This document shows positions 29,051-38,877 of a DNA stretch of 64,000 bases, in pieces. The translations under genes and the position numbers were made by a program. The stretch comes from Labilibaculum sp. K2S (GTDB taxonomy: Bacteria; Bacteroidota; Bacteroidia; Bacteroidales; Marinifilaceae). The notes under the pieces were generated by a model that saw only the letters and a program-made list of their open reading frames with translations, made no database searches and was not told the origin of the DNA. Within the stretch, counting starts at the first letter, position 1, and the number at the start of each line of letters is the position of its first letter. The stretch is taken from contig NZ_JAUCMW010000002.1 in NCBI RefSeq assembly GCF_030372765.1, forward strand, positions 363,864-427,863, in the 5' to 3' direction.

Positions 29051-29104
29051 AAACCGCCCGTACTTCCGATACTGATGTGTATCGATCGTGAGGCGGTTTT
29101 TTTT
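29051..29104 (+). terminator. Terminator after tRNA-Leu
   Basis: Outer stem AAACCGCC (29051-29058) with GGCGGTTT (29092-29099) and an inner stem CGATAC / GTATCG (29067-29072 with 29079-29084), followed by a long T run. Well placed to end the tRNA transcript before tig. Confidence 0.8.
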
Positions 29105-29138
29105 CAATTAAAGAGGTTTTATCTATAATAGCTAAAAA

Positions 29139-30488
29139 ATGAACATTACAAAAACCAATATTGATGATTTAAATGCTGTAATCAAATTACAGATTGTTCA
29201 AGAAGATTACGAGACACGAGTAAACAATGTGTTGAAAGACTATCGTAAAAAAGCAAATATCAATGGTTTCCGTGCAGGTAAAGTACCTATGGGTGTGATA
29301 AAAAAAATGTACGGAACTCCTGTTTTAGCTGATGAAATTAACAAAATTCTTAGCGAGGAGCTAATGAAGTATATTCGCGAAAATGATTTAAACATCATGG
29401 GCGAACCTCTCCCAAATGAAACTGAGCAAAAGGAAATCAGCTGGGAAAAAGATACAGAATTCGAATTCTCTTTCGATATTGCTTTAACTCCTGAATATAC
29501 CCTTAATCTAAGCAAAAAAGATAAAATCGACTTCTTCAAAATTATTGTTGACGAGAAAATGATTCAGAGCGGTGTTGATATGCACTCCCGTCGTTTCGGA
29601 TCAAACGATGCTGTTGAAGTTGTTGAAGAAAAAGAACTTTTGAAAGGCAACTACGCTCAAGTTGATGCAGACGGAAAACTAATTGAAGAAGGAATTGTTA
29701 GCGAAAATGTTGCCATGTCTTTAGAATACATGAAAGACGAAGACGCTAAAAAGAAATTCATTGGAGCTAAAAAAGATGATGTTGTAGTTTTCAATCCTGC
29801 GAAAGCTTTTGAAAACAAATCAGACGTGGCTTCTATGTTAGGAATTTCGAAAGAAGAAGCTGAAACATTAGATTCTGATTTCCAATTTACAATTACCGAA
29901 ATCACCAAATTTGTTAATGCTGAATTGAATCAGGAATTATTCGATAAAGTATTTGGCGAAGGCACTGTATCTTCAGAGGAAGAATTCAAGAATAAAATCA
30001 AAGAAGATATCGAAAAGCAATTGGTTAACGACAGTGACTACAAATTCCTGATCGATGCCAAAGCCAAATTGGTAAAAAAAGCAAAAATTGAACTTCCTGA
30101 GGTATTCCTGAAGCGTTGGATTGTTTCTACAAATAAGGATATGACAGCAGAACAAGTTGATACTGATTTTGCAAATTATGCTGACGAATTCAAATGGCAA
30201 TTAATTAAAAACAGATTGATTCAGGAGAATGATCTGAAAGTTAGCCAGGAAGAAGTTATGGAATTTGCTAAAAAACAAGCATTAATGCAATTCCAGCAAT
30301 ACGGAATGATGGATGTACCTGAAGAGTACCTAAACAACTACGCTCAACAAATGATGCAAAATCAAGACGAGCAAAGAAAAATTTATGAGCGTAAAGCTGA
30401 TGATAAAGTTGTTGAATACATCAAAGGAACCGTTAAACTGGACGAAAAAGAGATTTCTACTGAGGATTTCAACAAGCTGTTTGAATAA
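29139..30488 (+). CDS. tig: Trigger factor
   Basis: A 449-residue ribosome-associated chaperone. The N-terminal ribosome-binding signature is NGFRAGKVPMGVIKKMYG (about residues 42-59). A central, strongly diverged FKBP-like region covers about 150-250, and a helical substrate-binding C-terminal domain follows, including PEVFLKRWIVSTNKDMTAEQ. The PPIase part lacks the easily recognised catalytic residues, as in many Bacteroidota trigger factors, so isomerase activity is doubtful. It lies before clpP and clpX in the usual order, separated from clpP by a terminator. Confidence 0.9.
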   Translation: MNITKTNIDDLNAVIKLQIVQEDYETRVNNVLKDYRKKANINGFRAGKVPMGVIKKMYGTPVLADEINKILSEELMKYIRENDLNIMGEPLPNETEQKEISWEKDTEFEFSFDIALTPEYTLNLSKKDKIDFFKIIVDEKMIQSGVDMHSRRFGSNDAVEVVEEKELLKGNYAQVDADGKLIEEGIVSENVAMSLEYMKDEDAKKKFIGAKKDDVVVFNPAKAFENKSDVASMLGISKEEAETLDSDFQFTITEITKFVNAELNQELFDKVFGEGTVSSEEEFKNKIKEDIEKQLVNDSDYKFLIDAKAKLVKKAKIELPEVFLKRWIVSTNKDMTAEQVDTDFANYADEFKWQLIKNRLIQENDLKVSQEEVMEFAKKQALMQFQQYGMMDVPEEYLNNYAQQMMQNQDEQRKIYERKADDKVVEYIKGTVKLDEKEISTEDFNKLFE

Positions 30489-30512
30489 GTCAGTACACCT
30501 TAATAAGACATT

Positions 30513-30546
30513 AAACCACGCTTTAAAAAAGCGTGGTTTTCTTTTT
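30513..30546 (+). terminator. Terminator between tig and clpP
   Basis: Perfect 9-bp stem AAACCACGC (30513-30521) / GCGTGGTTT (30531-30539) followed by a T-rich run. tig is therefore at least partly transcribed separately from clpP. Confidence 0.85.
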
Positions 30547-30637
30547 GGCTTTTAAAATACAGATTTTGTTAAGCCATTCTTTTCAAATGGGGAAAATTTA
30601 ACTAATTTAGGTCTACGAAATATAAAATCACTTCGCT

Positions 30638-31312
30638 ATGGTACCAAAAGATGAATTCAATAAATTTGCTACAAAGCACATGGGCATAAGCAGCCTAAAC
30701 TTAGATAGATACACATCAATTCACAACAGCTACATCTCTCCTACTATTATTGAGGAAAGACAGCTAAATGTTGCCTCAATGGATGTGTTCTCTCGTCTTA
30801 TGATGGATCGGATTATCTTCCTTGGTATTCCAATTGATGATTACGTAGCCAATATTATTATGGCACAATTGCTGTTTTTAGAATCTACAGACCCTTCAAA
30901 GGATATCCAGATCTATTTCAACACTCCCGGAGGTTCAGTGCATGCAGGTTTAGGAATTTACGATACCATGCAATATATCAAATGTGATGTTGCTACCATT
31001 TGTACCGGAATGGCTGCTTCGATGGGCGCTGTGTTATTAACTGCAGGAACAAAAGGAAAACGTTCAGCACTTAGGCACTCGCGTGTAATGATTCACCAAC
31101 CAATGGGTGGTGCTCAAGGGCAAGCTTCAGATATCGAAATTACTGCACGCGAAATTTTGAAACTGAAAAAAGAACTTTATACTATTATTGCTGATCATTC
31201 TGGAAATACTTACGAAAAAGTTGAGAAAAACTCTGATCGTGATTATTGGATGACAGCCGCGGAAGCAAAGGAGTACGGAATGATTGACGAAGTGCTTATC
31301 CGTGAGCAATAA
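30638..31312 (+). CDS. clpP: ATP-dependent Clp protease proteolytic subunit
   Basis: A 224-residue serine peptidase that assembles into the tetradecameric barrel fed by ClpX. The catalytic triad is visible: Ser128 ([10 protein letters not shown]), His153 (MIHQPMGG) and Asp202 (SDRDYW). The [15 protein letters not shown]-terminal region and TPGGSV oxyanion segment are normal. Only one clpP is present here. It lies 88 bp before clpX with a hairpin in between. Confidence 0.95.
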   Translation: MVPKDEFNKFATKHMGISSLNLDRYTSIHNSYISPTIIEERQLNVASMDVFSRLMMDRIIFLGIPIDDYVANIIMAQLLFLESTDPSKDIQIYFNTPGGSVHAGLGIYDTMQYIKCDVATICTGMAASMGAVLLTAGTKGKRSALRHSRVMIHQPMGGAQGQASDIEITAREILKLKKELYTIIADHSGNTYEKVEKNSDRDYWMTAAEAKEYGMIDEVLIREQ

Positions 31313-31340
31313 GCTAACTAAATAGAAATCAGAATAACAA

Positions 31341-31380
31341 AATGCAGAGTTAAGCGTAAAATTCTTAACTTTGCATTTTT
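31341..31380 (+). terminator. Hairpin between clpP and clpX
   Basis: A 14-bp stem AATGCAGAGTTAAG (31341-31354) / CTTAACTTTGCATT (31364-31377) with one G-U pair, followed by Ts. The right arm contains TAACTTTG, which also matches the -7 promoter consensus, but no -33 box is seen. It probably attenuates read-through from clpP into clpX. Confidence 0.7.
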
Positions 31381-31400
31381 AGTATAACAAATTAAGAAAC

Positions 31401-32615
31401 ATGGATAAATGCTCGTTTTGTGGGAGAGAAAAGAAAGATACAAATCTTCTAATTGCCGGAATCAGCGGTCATATTTGCGATAGCTGTATCGAACAGGCCT
31501 ATGCTATTGTACAGGAAGAATTGAAGAATCGTACTGATATCAACCTAAAAGAGATTCAATTATTAAAACCAACAGAAATAAAGACATTTCTTGACCAGTA
31601 TGTAATTGGACAGGATGATGCAAAAAAATATCTTGCGGTTGCGGTATACAATCATTACAAGAGACTACTTCAGGAAAGAGATGACGAAGATATCGAGATT
31701 GAAAAATCGAATATTATTCTTGTTGGAGAAACCGGAACAGGTAAAACCCTATTGGCCAGAACAATTGCCAAGATGCTTCATGTGCCATTTACTATAGTGG
31801 ATGCAACGGTACTTACTGAAGCTGGTTATGTGGGTGAAGATATTGAATCGATCTTAACAAGGCTTCTTCAGGCATCAGATTATGATGTTGCTGCAGCTGA
31901 AAAAGGAATTGTATTTATTGATGAAATAGATAAAATTGCCAGAAAAAGCGATAATCCTTCCATTACCAGAGATGTGTCAGGTGAAGGTGTTCAGCAAGGA
32001 TTACTCAAATTACTGGAAGGATCAGTTGTTAATGTTCCACCACAAGGAGGAAGAAAACACCCTGATCAGAAAATGATACCGGTAAATACCAAGAACGTTC
32101 TATTTATTTGTGGTGGTGCTTTTGATGGTATTCAAAGAAAAATTGCTCAACGATTAAACACTCAAATTGTTGGATTCAATGCCAACAAAGAAAAAGAACA
32201 GATTGATCAGGATAATTTATTGCAGTATATTGCTCCACAGGATTTGAAATCATTCGGTTTAATTCCTGAGATTATTGGTCGTTTACCTGTTCTTACTTAC
32301 TTAGAACCTTTGGACAGAAGAGCATTGAGAAGCATTCTGACAGAACCAAAAAATGCGATAATGAAACAATACACCAAGCTATTTAAAATCGACGATATCG
32401 AATTGGTATTTGAAGATGATGCATTGGAATACATTGTTGATAAAGCATTGGAATTTAAATTGGGAGCCCGTGGATTAAGATCCATTTGCGAAGCCATCAT
32501 GATTGATGCCATGTTTGAATTACCAACGAGTGGTGAAAAGAATATTAATATTGACAGAAAGTACGCAAGTGAGAAACTTGAAAAAATAAACCTCAAGCGT
32601 TTAAAAGTCGCATAG
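31401..32615 (+). CDS. clpX: ATP-dependent Clp protease ATP-binding subunit ClpX
   Basis: A 404-residue AAA+ unfoldase partner of ClpP. The N-terminal zinc-binding domain uses Cys4, Cys7, Cys26 and Cys29. Walker A is GETGTGKT (residues 109-116), Walker B is VFIDEIDK, and the sensor/pore region contains GYVGEDIES. The C-terminal small domain includes [12 protein letters not shown] complete, typical ClpX. Confidence 0.96.
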   Translation: MDKCSFCGREKKDTNLLIAGISGHICDSCIEQAYAIVQEELKNRTDINLKEIQLLKPTEIKTFLDQYVIGQDDAKKYLAVAVYNHYKRLLQERDDEDIEIEKSNIILVGETGTGKTLLARTIAKMLHVPFTIVDATVLTEAGYVGEDIESILTRLLQASDYDVAAAEKGIVFIDEIDKIARKSDNPSITRDVSGEGVQQGLLKLLEGSVVNVPPQGGRKHPDQKMIPVNTKNVLFICGGAFDGIQRKIAQRLNTQIVGFNANKEKEQIDQDNLLQYIAPQDLKSFGLIPEIIGRLPVLTYLEPLDRRALRSILTEPKNAIMKQYTKLFKIDDIELVFEDDALEYIVDKALEFKLGARGLRSICEAIMIDAMFELPTSGEKNINIDRKYASEKLEKINLKRLKVA

Positions 32616-32654
32616 AAAAGAGGCTGTTTCTTAGTTATGAGACAGCCTCTTTTT
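32616..32654. terminator. Bidirectional terminator of clpX and the facing lipoprotein gene
   Basis: A 15-bp stem (32616-32630 with 32639-32653) carrying GAGGCTGT/ACAGCCTC, flanked by A and T runs on either side, so it can work on both strands. It sits between two convergent genes. Confidence 0.85.
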
Positions 32655-32656
32655 CT

Positions 32657-33511
32657 TTATAGTGTTATTGTAATATTTGCTCCGAATGCACTTACAGCCA
32701 CCTTAGCATCACAATCGGAATCAGGATCTCCTCCTCCAAAATTTACTGTCCCATCACCAACATCGCTTAATGAGAAATCAGCCTTCCCGCCTATAATGTT
32801 CTTACACGAATAAGCGTAGATTAAGTCACTACTACTTTCCAGGTCAAACAATACTCCATCAGGAGTTTTCCCCGAAAGATTCGTTGTAAATTTAAAAACA
32901 TCATCAATATAAGCAGTCGAGCCTTCTTCACTCTTAAGAAAAGTGTAAACATTGTTTATACTTGCTACAGTAACTGTATAAACTGTTTCCCCGGTTCCGC
33001 TAATTAAAAATTCAGCATTCTCCATTGTCATGGAAAAATCATTTCCAGCAGTTTCTCCGGTTATCTGAAACTCAATTGTTCCTGTTACGGAATATCCGTA
33101 AGATTTGAAATCCTTTAAGCGAATATCAAATGATTTCAAATCTTCATCTTTAGGATCTACAATTACTTTTCCTTTAAACGCTGCACCATTCGAAGAACAT
33201 ATTGATGTTCCATAATCCAATACAATTGAATCAAGCACAGAAGTCTCTGAATTTCGATGAACTGAAGCCTTTAAGCATTTAGCTACATTTGTTGTGATTA
33301 AATCACCTGTGAATTTCAATTTATGCATCGCAATACCATTCACATCCATGGCTAGATCATTAAATACATTTTCTATTTGCAAACTAAGCTCGGCAGGAAC
33401 AGAGAACACATCAAGAATAATATCTTCAGGATCGGACCCTGTTGAACATGAATTCACCAATAAAACGCAAAAGGATAATACCAAACCTGAAATAAAACGC
33501 CTCATATGCAT
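32657..33511 (-). CDS. Putative lipoprotein, function unknown
   Basis: A 284-residue exported protein. The N-terminus is a lipoprotein signal (RRFISGLVLSFCVLLVNSC, lipidated Cys at about residue 22 in the long form). The mature part is low in Lys and rich in Ser, Thr, Asp and Gly with a beta-strand pattern, ending DCDAKVAVSAFGANITITL. No family is recognised. Two Met codons, at residues 1 and 3, are possible starts; the second gives MRRFISGL. It lies 2 bp after folA and is probably the last gene of the thyA-folA operon. Confidence 0.7.
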   Translation of the reverse strand: MHMRRFISGLVLSFCVLLVNSCSTGSDPEDIILDVFSVPAELSLQIENVFNDLAMDVNGIAMHKLKFTGDLITTNVAKCLKASVHRNSETSVLDSIVLDYGTSICSSNGAAFKGKVIVDPKDEDLKSFDIRLKDFKSYGYSVTGTIEFQITGETAGNDFSMTMENAEFLISGTGETVYTVTVASINNVYTFLKSEEGSTAYIDDVFKFTTNLSGKTPDGVLFDLESSSDLIYAYSCKNIIGGKADFSLSDVGDGTVNFGGGDPDSDCDAKVAVSAFGANITITL

Positions 33512-33513
33512 TG

Positions 33514-33999
33514 TTATTTTCTTATGTAATCAATAAATGAATAAGGAACCTCGTTTTTTTCATCCGGAAAACAATCCTCTCTACTGACTGATTTCCATTC
33601 TTTTAAATCCAAAGCTGGAAAGAAAGTATCTCCTTCAAAATCCTTATGAACTTTTGTGTAATATATCTTATTAGCCTTAGCCAGAGCTTCTTTATAAATA
33701 GTTCCTCCGCCAATAATAAAAACTTCCTCCTGATCCGAATATTTTTCCAAAGCTTGCTCTAAGGAATTAACAACAATGCAACCTTCTGCCACATAATCTG
33801 CTTGACGGGTTATAATCACAGAAGTTCTATTTGGCAATGGCTTACCAATTGATTCGAAAGTTTTTCTCCCCATAATAATGGTATTCCCGGTTGTTAAAGC
33901 TTTAAACCTTTTTAAATCGGCAGACAACTTCCATATTAACTGATTATCTTTTCCGATTACCTGATTTCGGGAAACGGCAACAATAATTGATACGTTCAT
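33514..33999 (-). CDS. folA: Dihydrofolate reductase
   Basis: A 161-residue enzyme that regenerates tetrahydrofolate using NADPH, needed after thymidylate synthesis. Motifs: SIIVAVSRNQVIGKDNQLIWKLSADLKRFK (residues 4-33, with the substrate-binding acidic residue replaced as usual by the Asp in SADLKRFK), NTIIMGRKTFESIGKPLPNRTSVIITR, and EVFIIGGGTIYKEAL. It directly follows thyA (11 bp), the classical pairing. Confidence 0.95.
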   Translation of the reverse strand: MNVSIIVAVSRNQVIGKDNQLIWKLSADLKRFKALTTGNTIIMGRKTFESIGKPLPNRTSVIITRQADYVAEGCIVVNSLEQALEKYSDQEEVFIIGGGTIYKEALAKANKIYYTKVHKDFEGDTFFPALDLKEWKSVSREDCFPDEKNEVPYSFIDYIRK

Positions 34000-34010
34000 A
34001 ATGTTTAGTT

Positions 34011-34805
34011 TTAAATGGAAATTACTCCTTTAATATGAGGATGTGGATCGTAGTTTTCCAAACTAAAATCCTCAAATTTAAAATCGAATATACTTTTAAC
34101 CTCAGGATTTATTTTAAGTACCGGAAGTTCTTTCGGTTCTCTCGACAATTGCAGTTTTACCTGATCCATATGATTCATGTAAATATGCGCATCGCCCAAG
34201 GTATGTATAAACTCACCTGGTTCCAAATCACACACCTGAGCCATCATCATTGTTAAAATAGCATAGGAAGCGATATTAAACGGAACACCCAAAAATATAT
34301 CAGCACTGCGCTGGTATAATTGACAGGAAAGTTTGCCATTGGCTACATAAAACTGAAACAGTGCATGACAGGGAGGCAAAGCCATATTTTCAATATCTGC
34401 CGGATTCCATGCACTTACAATTAACCTTCTTGAATCAGGATTGTTTTTAATATCATGCACCACTTGCGTGATCTGATCTATTGATTCTCCATTGCTTTTT
34501 GGCCACGATCTCCACTGGTATCCGTAAACATGTCCCAAGTCGCCGTTTTCATCAGCCCACTCGTTCCAAATTCTAACTCCATTGTCCTGAAGATATTTTA
34601 CATTGGTATCCCCATCTAAAAACCAAAGCAATTCGTGAATTATTGATTTTAGGTGAAGCTTCTTAGTAGTTAAAAGAGGAAATCCTTTGGATAAATCGAA
34701 GCGCATTTGATGACCAAAAACGCTTACGGTTCCCGTTCCGGTTCTGTCTTCTTTCTTATTCCCTTCTTCGAGAACTCTTTCTAATAAGTGAAGATATTGT
34801 TGCAT
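34011..34805 (-). CDS. thyA: Thymidylate synthase (ThyA)
   Basis: A 264-residue enzyme that makes dTMP from dUMP with methylene-tetrahydrofolate as both carbon donor and reductant. The catalytic Cys lies in [13 protein letters not shown], preceded by [11 protein letters not shown] and followed by [20 protein letters not shown]. The first residues [25 protein letters not shown] are typical. Located between a Gate-domain transporter and folA in a tight minus-strand operon. Confidence 0.96.
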   Translation of the reverse strand: MQQYLHLLERVLEEGNKKEDRTGTGTVSVFGHQMRFDLSKGFPLLTTKKLHLKSIIHELLWFLDGDTNVKYLQDNGVRIWNEWADENGDLGHVYGYQWRSWPKSNGESIDQITQVVHDIKNNPDSRRLIVSAWNPADIENMALPPCHALFQFYVANGKLSCQLYQRSADIFLGVPFNIASYAILTMMMAQVCDLEPGEFIHTLGDAHIYMNHMDQVKLQLSREPKELPVLKINPEVKSIFDFKFEDFSLENYDPHPHIKGVISI

Positions 34806-34821
34806 AACTAATTGTCAAAAT

Positions 34822-35799
34822 TTAATTTTTAAAGATAAAACTATTTAACGACTTCCTTATAAATAGTTCGAAACGATATAACCACACCACAATAATTCCT
34901 AAAAATAAACGAGGAATAATCAACCAGCCCAAAGGCACACCAATAGCGGCAAATAATAGCGGGTCTTCTAATTGTGAATGGGATACTGCAATGTGGTGAT
35001 TTAATAGATCAGCTTCCGACTTTGTCATTTGTCCCTTTTCAACTTGTTCTATCATAATTGCAGAACCATATGCCAAACCCAAAGTATTGGCCACAATCCA
35101 AGAAAATGAAGTAGAATCAGGCAGTCCCATTATTGACTGTAAGGGAGCCAACATTCGCGACAGCCATTTTATAACTCCAAAAACTTCCAGAATTCGCTGC
35201 AAGATCATCAACAATGTGATCAGAATTATCACTTTTAAACTTAAAACCAACGAAGTCCAGAGCCAGGCTTTAAACATAGAATTAAACGTTTCCTGCTGCA
35301 CAAAAAGGCTGGAATGAGCCTGAAATGAATCTGCCGGCAAGATCCAATTCAGAAATAACCCAAGCACAAAACTACCTGCTAATCTTAGTAATATCATTCG
35401 AAGCATCGACGATCCTGTTTTTTTCAGAACAGCAGTTTCAATTATAAAACCGTGTGCCACCAAACACATTGCAGCTAAAATTGTAACCACCCGCCCCTCC
35501 AGCTCCAAACTGGTAATTACAGCAATCGCCGTATAAATATTCGTAAAAATACTGGTTAGTAAAACAAATGCCGATTCTCCCGGCAAGCCCATATACTCAA
35601 ATGCAGGCTTCAAATAATCCGAAACCAAAGCTAATATTCCGGTATAGTTTAGTAACAACACACCAAATGAAACCGGAATCATAATACTCAAAAGCCATTT
35701 AGATGTGGAATAGGCTTTTGGAATAGATTCCCTGACAGCTGCAACAACTTTAGCTTTCGATGTCTGATTTTTAGTTTGAAACGAACTTTCCTGAATCAT
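34822..35799 (-). CDS. Nucleoside-recognition (Gate) domain membrane protein
   Basis: A 325-residue inner-membrane protein with about eight helices and two Gate-like halves: WLLSIMIPVSFGVLLLNYTG...LPGESAFVLLTSIFTNIYTAIAVITS (about residues 35-100) and LQSIMGLPDSTSFSWIVANTLGLAYGSAIMI (about 220-260). Gate domains occur in nucleoside transporters and in other proteins, so the substrate is open. Nucleoside uptake would suit the position upstream of thyA-folA and opposite a NupG-type transporter; that is inference from context. Confidence 0.7.
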   Translation of the reverse strand: MIQESSFQTKNQTSKAKVVAAVRESIPKAYSTSKWLLSIMIPVSFGVLLLNYTGILALVSDYLKPAFEYMGLPGESAFVLLTSIFTNIYTAIAVITSLELEGRVVTILAAMCLVAHGFIIETAVLKKTGSSMLRMILLRLAGSFVLGLFLNWILPADSFQAHSSLFVQQETFNSMFKAWLWTSLVLSLKVIILITLLMILQRILEVFGVIKWLSRMLAPLQSIMGLPDSTSFSWIVANTLGLAYGSAIMIEQVEKGQMTKSEADLLNHHIAVSHSQLEDPLLFAAIGVPLGWLIIPRLFLGIIVVWLYRFELFIRKSLNSFIFKN

Positions 35800-36127
35800 T
35801 TACATTCAACTTGAGTGAAGTACAAAAATACTTTTTTCATTCAATTTATAGGTCTTCCCTTGCATATACATTTGCCGAATTCGTTCGCTAAAAAATAAGA
35901 CTGCTCTATCTAGAATGTTTTCATATCACTTGTAATTGTCATAAAAAGACAATGCCGGTGTTTTAAGAATCTATTTTTTTAGTTAGTTTTGACACCTCTG
36001 GCTTTCAAAAGAGTAAAGATTTCAATCTTTATTAACGAATCCTTGAATGAATTTCAAATTGAGACTACGAAAACAACCAATAACCATTAAGACATATTAA
36101 ATTACTAACCTTTTTTAAAACTACGTT
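35800..36127. other. Divergent intergenic region with two candidate -7 elements
   Basis: A 328-bp spacer. On the minus strand TATTTTTG (35830-35823) lies 24 bp before the Gate-domain gene. On the plus strand TAGTTTTG (35984-35991) matches TAnnTTTG and would give a leader of about 130 nt before the nucleoside transporter. Neither has a clear -33 TTTG. No ORF or known RNA was recognised. Confidence 0.45.
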
Positions 36128-37381
36128 ATGGGTATAAAAAATCGTCTGATAGTAATGAACTTCCTTCAATTTTTTGTTTGGGGAGCATGGTTAATAACTA
36201 TTGGTGGTTATTGGTTTCAAAACAAAGGCTGGTCGGGAACAGAATTTGGCGCTATTTTCTCAACAATGGGCATAGCATCCTTGTTTATGCCTGCTATTGC
36301 AGGAATTATTGCCGACCGTTGGGTTAATGCCGAAAAACTTCTTGGAATCTTCCACATTTGCGGGGCAATAATACTTACTCTTTTACCCCAAGCAAACACG
36401 CCATCATCTATGTTTTGGCTGATGCTGATTAATATGTTTTTTTACATGCCAACTATTTCCTTGTCAATTACAGTTGCCTATTCGGCATTAAACAAATCGA
36501 ATATGGATGTAGTTAAGGAATATCCACCCATAAGAGTTTTTGGAACTGTTGGTTTTATTATTGCCATGTGGACGGTTAGTTTGCTTAAAATTGAAACTTC
36601 AGCATTACAATTCTACGTAGCGGCCCTTGCCTCTCTGTGTCTTGGCTTCTATGCATTTTCTTTACCGAAATGTAACATCAGCAAAGAACCTCGGGATAAA
36701 TCCATTGTCAATTCGTTAGGACTAAACGCTTTTCGGTTATTCAAAAATCCTAAAATGGCAATGTTCTTTATTTTCTCAATGCTGTTGGGTGCTTCTCTTC
36801 AACTAACCAATGCCTATGGCGATACATTCTTGCACGATTTTGCAAAAATAGATGCATACAAAGAACTAATTGCTGTAAAATATCCAGCTATCATCATGTC
36901 GATTTCTCAGATATCTGAAACCCTTTTCATTCTTGCCATTCCTTTCTTTCTAAAGAGATTTGGAATAAAAAAAGTCATGCTAATAAGTATGATCGCATGG
37001 GTTCTTCGATTCGGACTATTTGCTTTTGGTGATCCATCAGGTGGATTATGGATGATAATTCTTTCTTGTATTGTATATGGAATGGCTTTTGATTTCTTCA
37101 ATATTTCAGGTTCACTATTCGTTGAAACCTCGAGTGATTCAAGCATGCGTGCAAGTGCTCAGGGATTATTTATGATGATGACCAATGGATTTGGTGCCAT
37201 TTTGGGAAGTTGGTCAAGTGGTATTATTATCGATACATTCTTTAAAGGCGAGGGAGATCTTTTTAATTGGGAAGGGATTTGGAGTACATTTGCAATCTAT
37301 TCCCTAATTGTTGCCATTTTATTTGCGATCCTGTTTAAACACAAGCACGACCCAAAACAACTTGCCGGATTTAACCACTAA
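36128..37381 (+). CDS. Nucleoside:H+ symporter, NupG/XapB-type MFS transporter
   Basis: A 417-residue twelve-helix inner-membrane transporter. The N-terminus NRLIVMNFLQFFVWGAWLITIGGYWF and the following FGAIFSTMGIASLFMPAIAGIIADRW are characteristic of the nucleoside:H+ symporter family; the segment SADSSMRASAQGLFMMMTNGFGAI-like (here SSDSSMRASAQG, near residue 340) is also typical. The likely role is uptake of nucleosides. Specificity is not readable. It is monocistronic with a strong terminator. Confidence 0.85.
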   Translation: MGIKNRLIVMNFLQFFVWGAWLITIGGYWFQNKGWSGTEFGAIFSTMGIASLFMPAIAGIIADRWVNAEKLLGIFHICGAIILTLLPQANTPSSMFWLMLINMFFYMPTISLSITVAYSALNKSNMDVVKEYPPIRVFGTVGFIIAMWTVSLLKIETSALQFYVAALASLCLGFYAFSLPKCNISKEPRDKSIVNSLGLNAFRLFKNPKMAMFFIFSMLLGASLQLTNAYGDTFLHDFAKIDAYKELIAVKYPAIIMSISQISETLFILAIPFFLKRFGIKKVMLISMIAWVLRFGLFAFGDPSGGLWMIILSCIVYGMAFDFFNISGSLFVETSSDSSMRASAQGLFMMMTNGFGAILGSWSSGIIIDTFFKGEGDLFNWEGIWSTFAIYSLIVAILFAILFKHKHDPKQLAGFNH

Positions 37382-37400
37382 AAAAGTTTACATACAACAA

Positions 37401-37430
37401 AAATGGCAAGTTTTTACTTGCCATTTTTTA
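37401..37430. terminator. Bidirectional terminator
   Basis: Perfect 11-bp stem AAATGGCAAGT (37401-37411) / ACTTGCCATTT (37416-37426) with a TTTT loop and a T run, between the convergent transporter and bifunctional-nuclease genes. Confidence 0.85.
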
Positions 37431-37457
37431 TGATTAAATAATACTTTGTGTTTTCTT

Positions 37458-38063
37458 TTAAACTGATTCTCCCCGACGATCAATTTCATCACGAATCTGT
37501 GAAGCCCTTTCGTAGTCTTCATCACGAACGGCATCATCTAACATCCCTCTAAGCTGTGACAAAGAATATTCGGTAAATTGGCTTTTCATCTCCGGCTTAG
37601 GAACCTCTGGGTCTGTTTGTCCCGCAATCATCGGTCCTTCGGTTTCGCCCTCAATACTTAATACGATTCCTGCTTTCTCAATTATTTCTTCTGTTGTGAA
37701 TATTGGGCATCTAAAACGCAGAGCGATGGCAACAGCATCTGATGTGCGGGAATCTATCCGAATACGACTCAACCCTTTTTCGCAAATTAACTCAGAGTAA
37801 AAAATCCCTTCTTCCAACCGATAAATGTTTACCTCAACAACATTCACTGCAAAAGCTTCGGCAAAACTCTTAAAAAGATCATGAGTTAATGGTCTCGGAG
37901 GCTCTAATTCCTCCAATTGAATAGCAATAGACTGAGCCTCTACACCTCCTATAATTATAGGAATCCTTCGGTCTCCATCTTCTTCAGACAGCACAAGTGC
38001 ATAGGCTCCTGTTTGAGTCTGACTGTACGACAATCCTAAAACGTTAAGTTTTATCTTCCCCAT
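37458..38063 (-). CDS. Bifunctional nuclease family protein with UVR motif
   Basis: A 201-residue protein: a bifunctional nuclease (BFN, DUF151) domain at about residues 1-135 (VLGLSYSQTQTGAYALVLSEEDGDRRIPIIIGGVEAQSIA; SRTSDAVAIALRFRCPIF) and a C-terminal UvrB/UvrC motif (LRGMLDDAVRDEDYERASQIRDEIDRR). The open frame extends upstream to a TTG at 38090, but the ATG at 38063 is preceded 6 nt upstream by AGAGGAG, one of the few clear Shine-Dalgarno sites in the window, so I start there (MGKIKLNVLGL). Nuclease activity is known only for plant relatives. Confidence 0.85.
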   Translation of the reverse strand: MGKIKLNVLGLSYSQTQTGAYALVLSEEDGDRRIPIIIGGVEAQSIAIQLEELEPPRPLTHDLFKSFAEAFAVNVVEVNIYRLEEGIFYSELICEKGLSRIRIDSRTSDAVAIALRFRCPIFTTEEIIEKAGIVLSIEGETEGPMIAGQTDPEVPKPEMKSQFTEYSLSQLRGMLDDAVRDEDYERASQIRDEIDRRGESV

Positions 38064-38546
38064 AAAAACTCCTCTTTTTTCATCAATCAATTAACAAATA
38101 TAAGAATTGTTTTTAATTGACTATTAACAATAAACTGAGCTTATTTCTCAATTTACCAATACTTGCTGATTTACTTCTGTTTACAGAATCAATTTGTCTG
38201 CCAACTATTAAATAAGCAACTTCTAATTTATTTTCATCAATCGTAAATATATCATATATTGATTTTTCCCAAATCTTATCTATGAAGATACATATTATAG
38301 CCAAAAAAATCCAAAACTAGCCATGGAAACTTACCGACTTGATTTTTTTTTGTGAAATCAATCAAATAACATCCAAATCGAAAAAAAAAGAATCAAAATC
38401 ATTCATTTACAGGAGTAAAACTTTGTTTATCAATTATTCTTTTTTATTTTTGCAATCCGAAATAAAATTCTTTGGGGGTTCACCAAGAGGTAGATTTAAT
38501 GTTTAAAATAACCCACCCTCAGGAACAAACCGTAAAATTAGAAATA
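38064..38546. other. Intergenic region holding the rplU promoter and leader
   Basis: A gap of about 480 bp, AT-rich. A 63-codon minus-strand frame (38113-38304) has no recognisable product and I do not call it. The right end holds a strong promoter for rplU (38422-38452). The roughly 90-nt leader up to the ATG contains a G-rich patch (TTTGGGGGTTCACC, about 38471-38484). No r-protein leader structure was identified by eye. Confidence 0.5.
38422..38452 (+). promoter_or_regulatory. Promoter of rplU-rpmA
   Basis: A textbook Bacteroidota promoter: -33 TTTG (38422-38425), a 19-bp spacer, and -7 TATTTTTG (38445-38452). It is the clearest promoter in the window and matches strong transcription of ribosomal genes. 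Confidence 0.85.
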
Positions 38547-38858
38547 ATGTACGTAATTGTAGAAATCGCTGGTCAGCAATTCAAAGTTGAAAAAGACCAA
38601 AAGATTTTTGTTCACAGACTATCTGCTGAAGAAGGTGGACAAGTAGAGTTCCCTAAAGTACTTTTAGTGGATAACGATGGTGAGATAGTAGTTGGTGCTC
38701 CAACTGTTGAAGGAGCTAAAGTAACTGCTAAAGTTTTATCTCACATGAGAGGTGACAAGGTAAAAGTATTCAAAAAGAAAAGAAGAAAAGGATACAGAAA
38801 ACTGAACGGACACCGTCAGGACCTTTCACAAATTCAAATTGAAGAAATTGTTGCTTAA
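38547..38858 (+). CDS. rplU: 50S ribosomal protein L21
   Basis: A 103-residue ribosomal protein that binds 23S rRNA. The start at 38547 gives [19 protein letters not shown], the standard L21 N-terminus. The longer frame back to 38472 would add 25 residues unlike any L21 and would begin close to the inferred transcription start. The basic C-terminal part [20 protein letters not shown] is typical. It lies 19 bp before rpmA. Confidence 0.96.
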   Translation: MYVIVEIAGQQFKVEKDQKIFVHRLSAEEGGQVEFPKVLLVDNDGEIVVGAPTVEGAKVTAKVLSHMRGDKVKVFKKKRRKGYRKLNGHRQDLSQIQIEEIVA

Positions 38859-38877
38859 TCCTTAAAAATATAACAAA

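Noticed and set aside
31366..31373. TAACTTTG as a clpX promoter
   Set aside because: It is part of the right arm of a 14-bp terminator hairpin and has no -33 partner; I treat it as hairpin sequence.
38113..38304. 63-codon minus-strand ORF
   Set aside because: No recognisable domain, AT-rich intergenic composition, no convincing promoter or ribosome-binding site.
38472..38546. 25-residue N-terminal extension of L21
   Set aside because: Not found in L21 proteins; the region is the leader just after the mapped promoter consensus.
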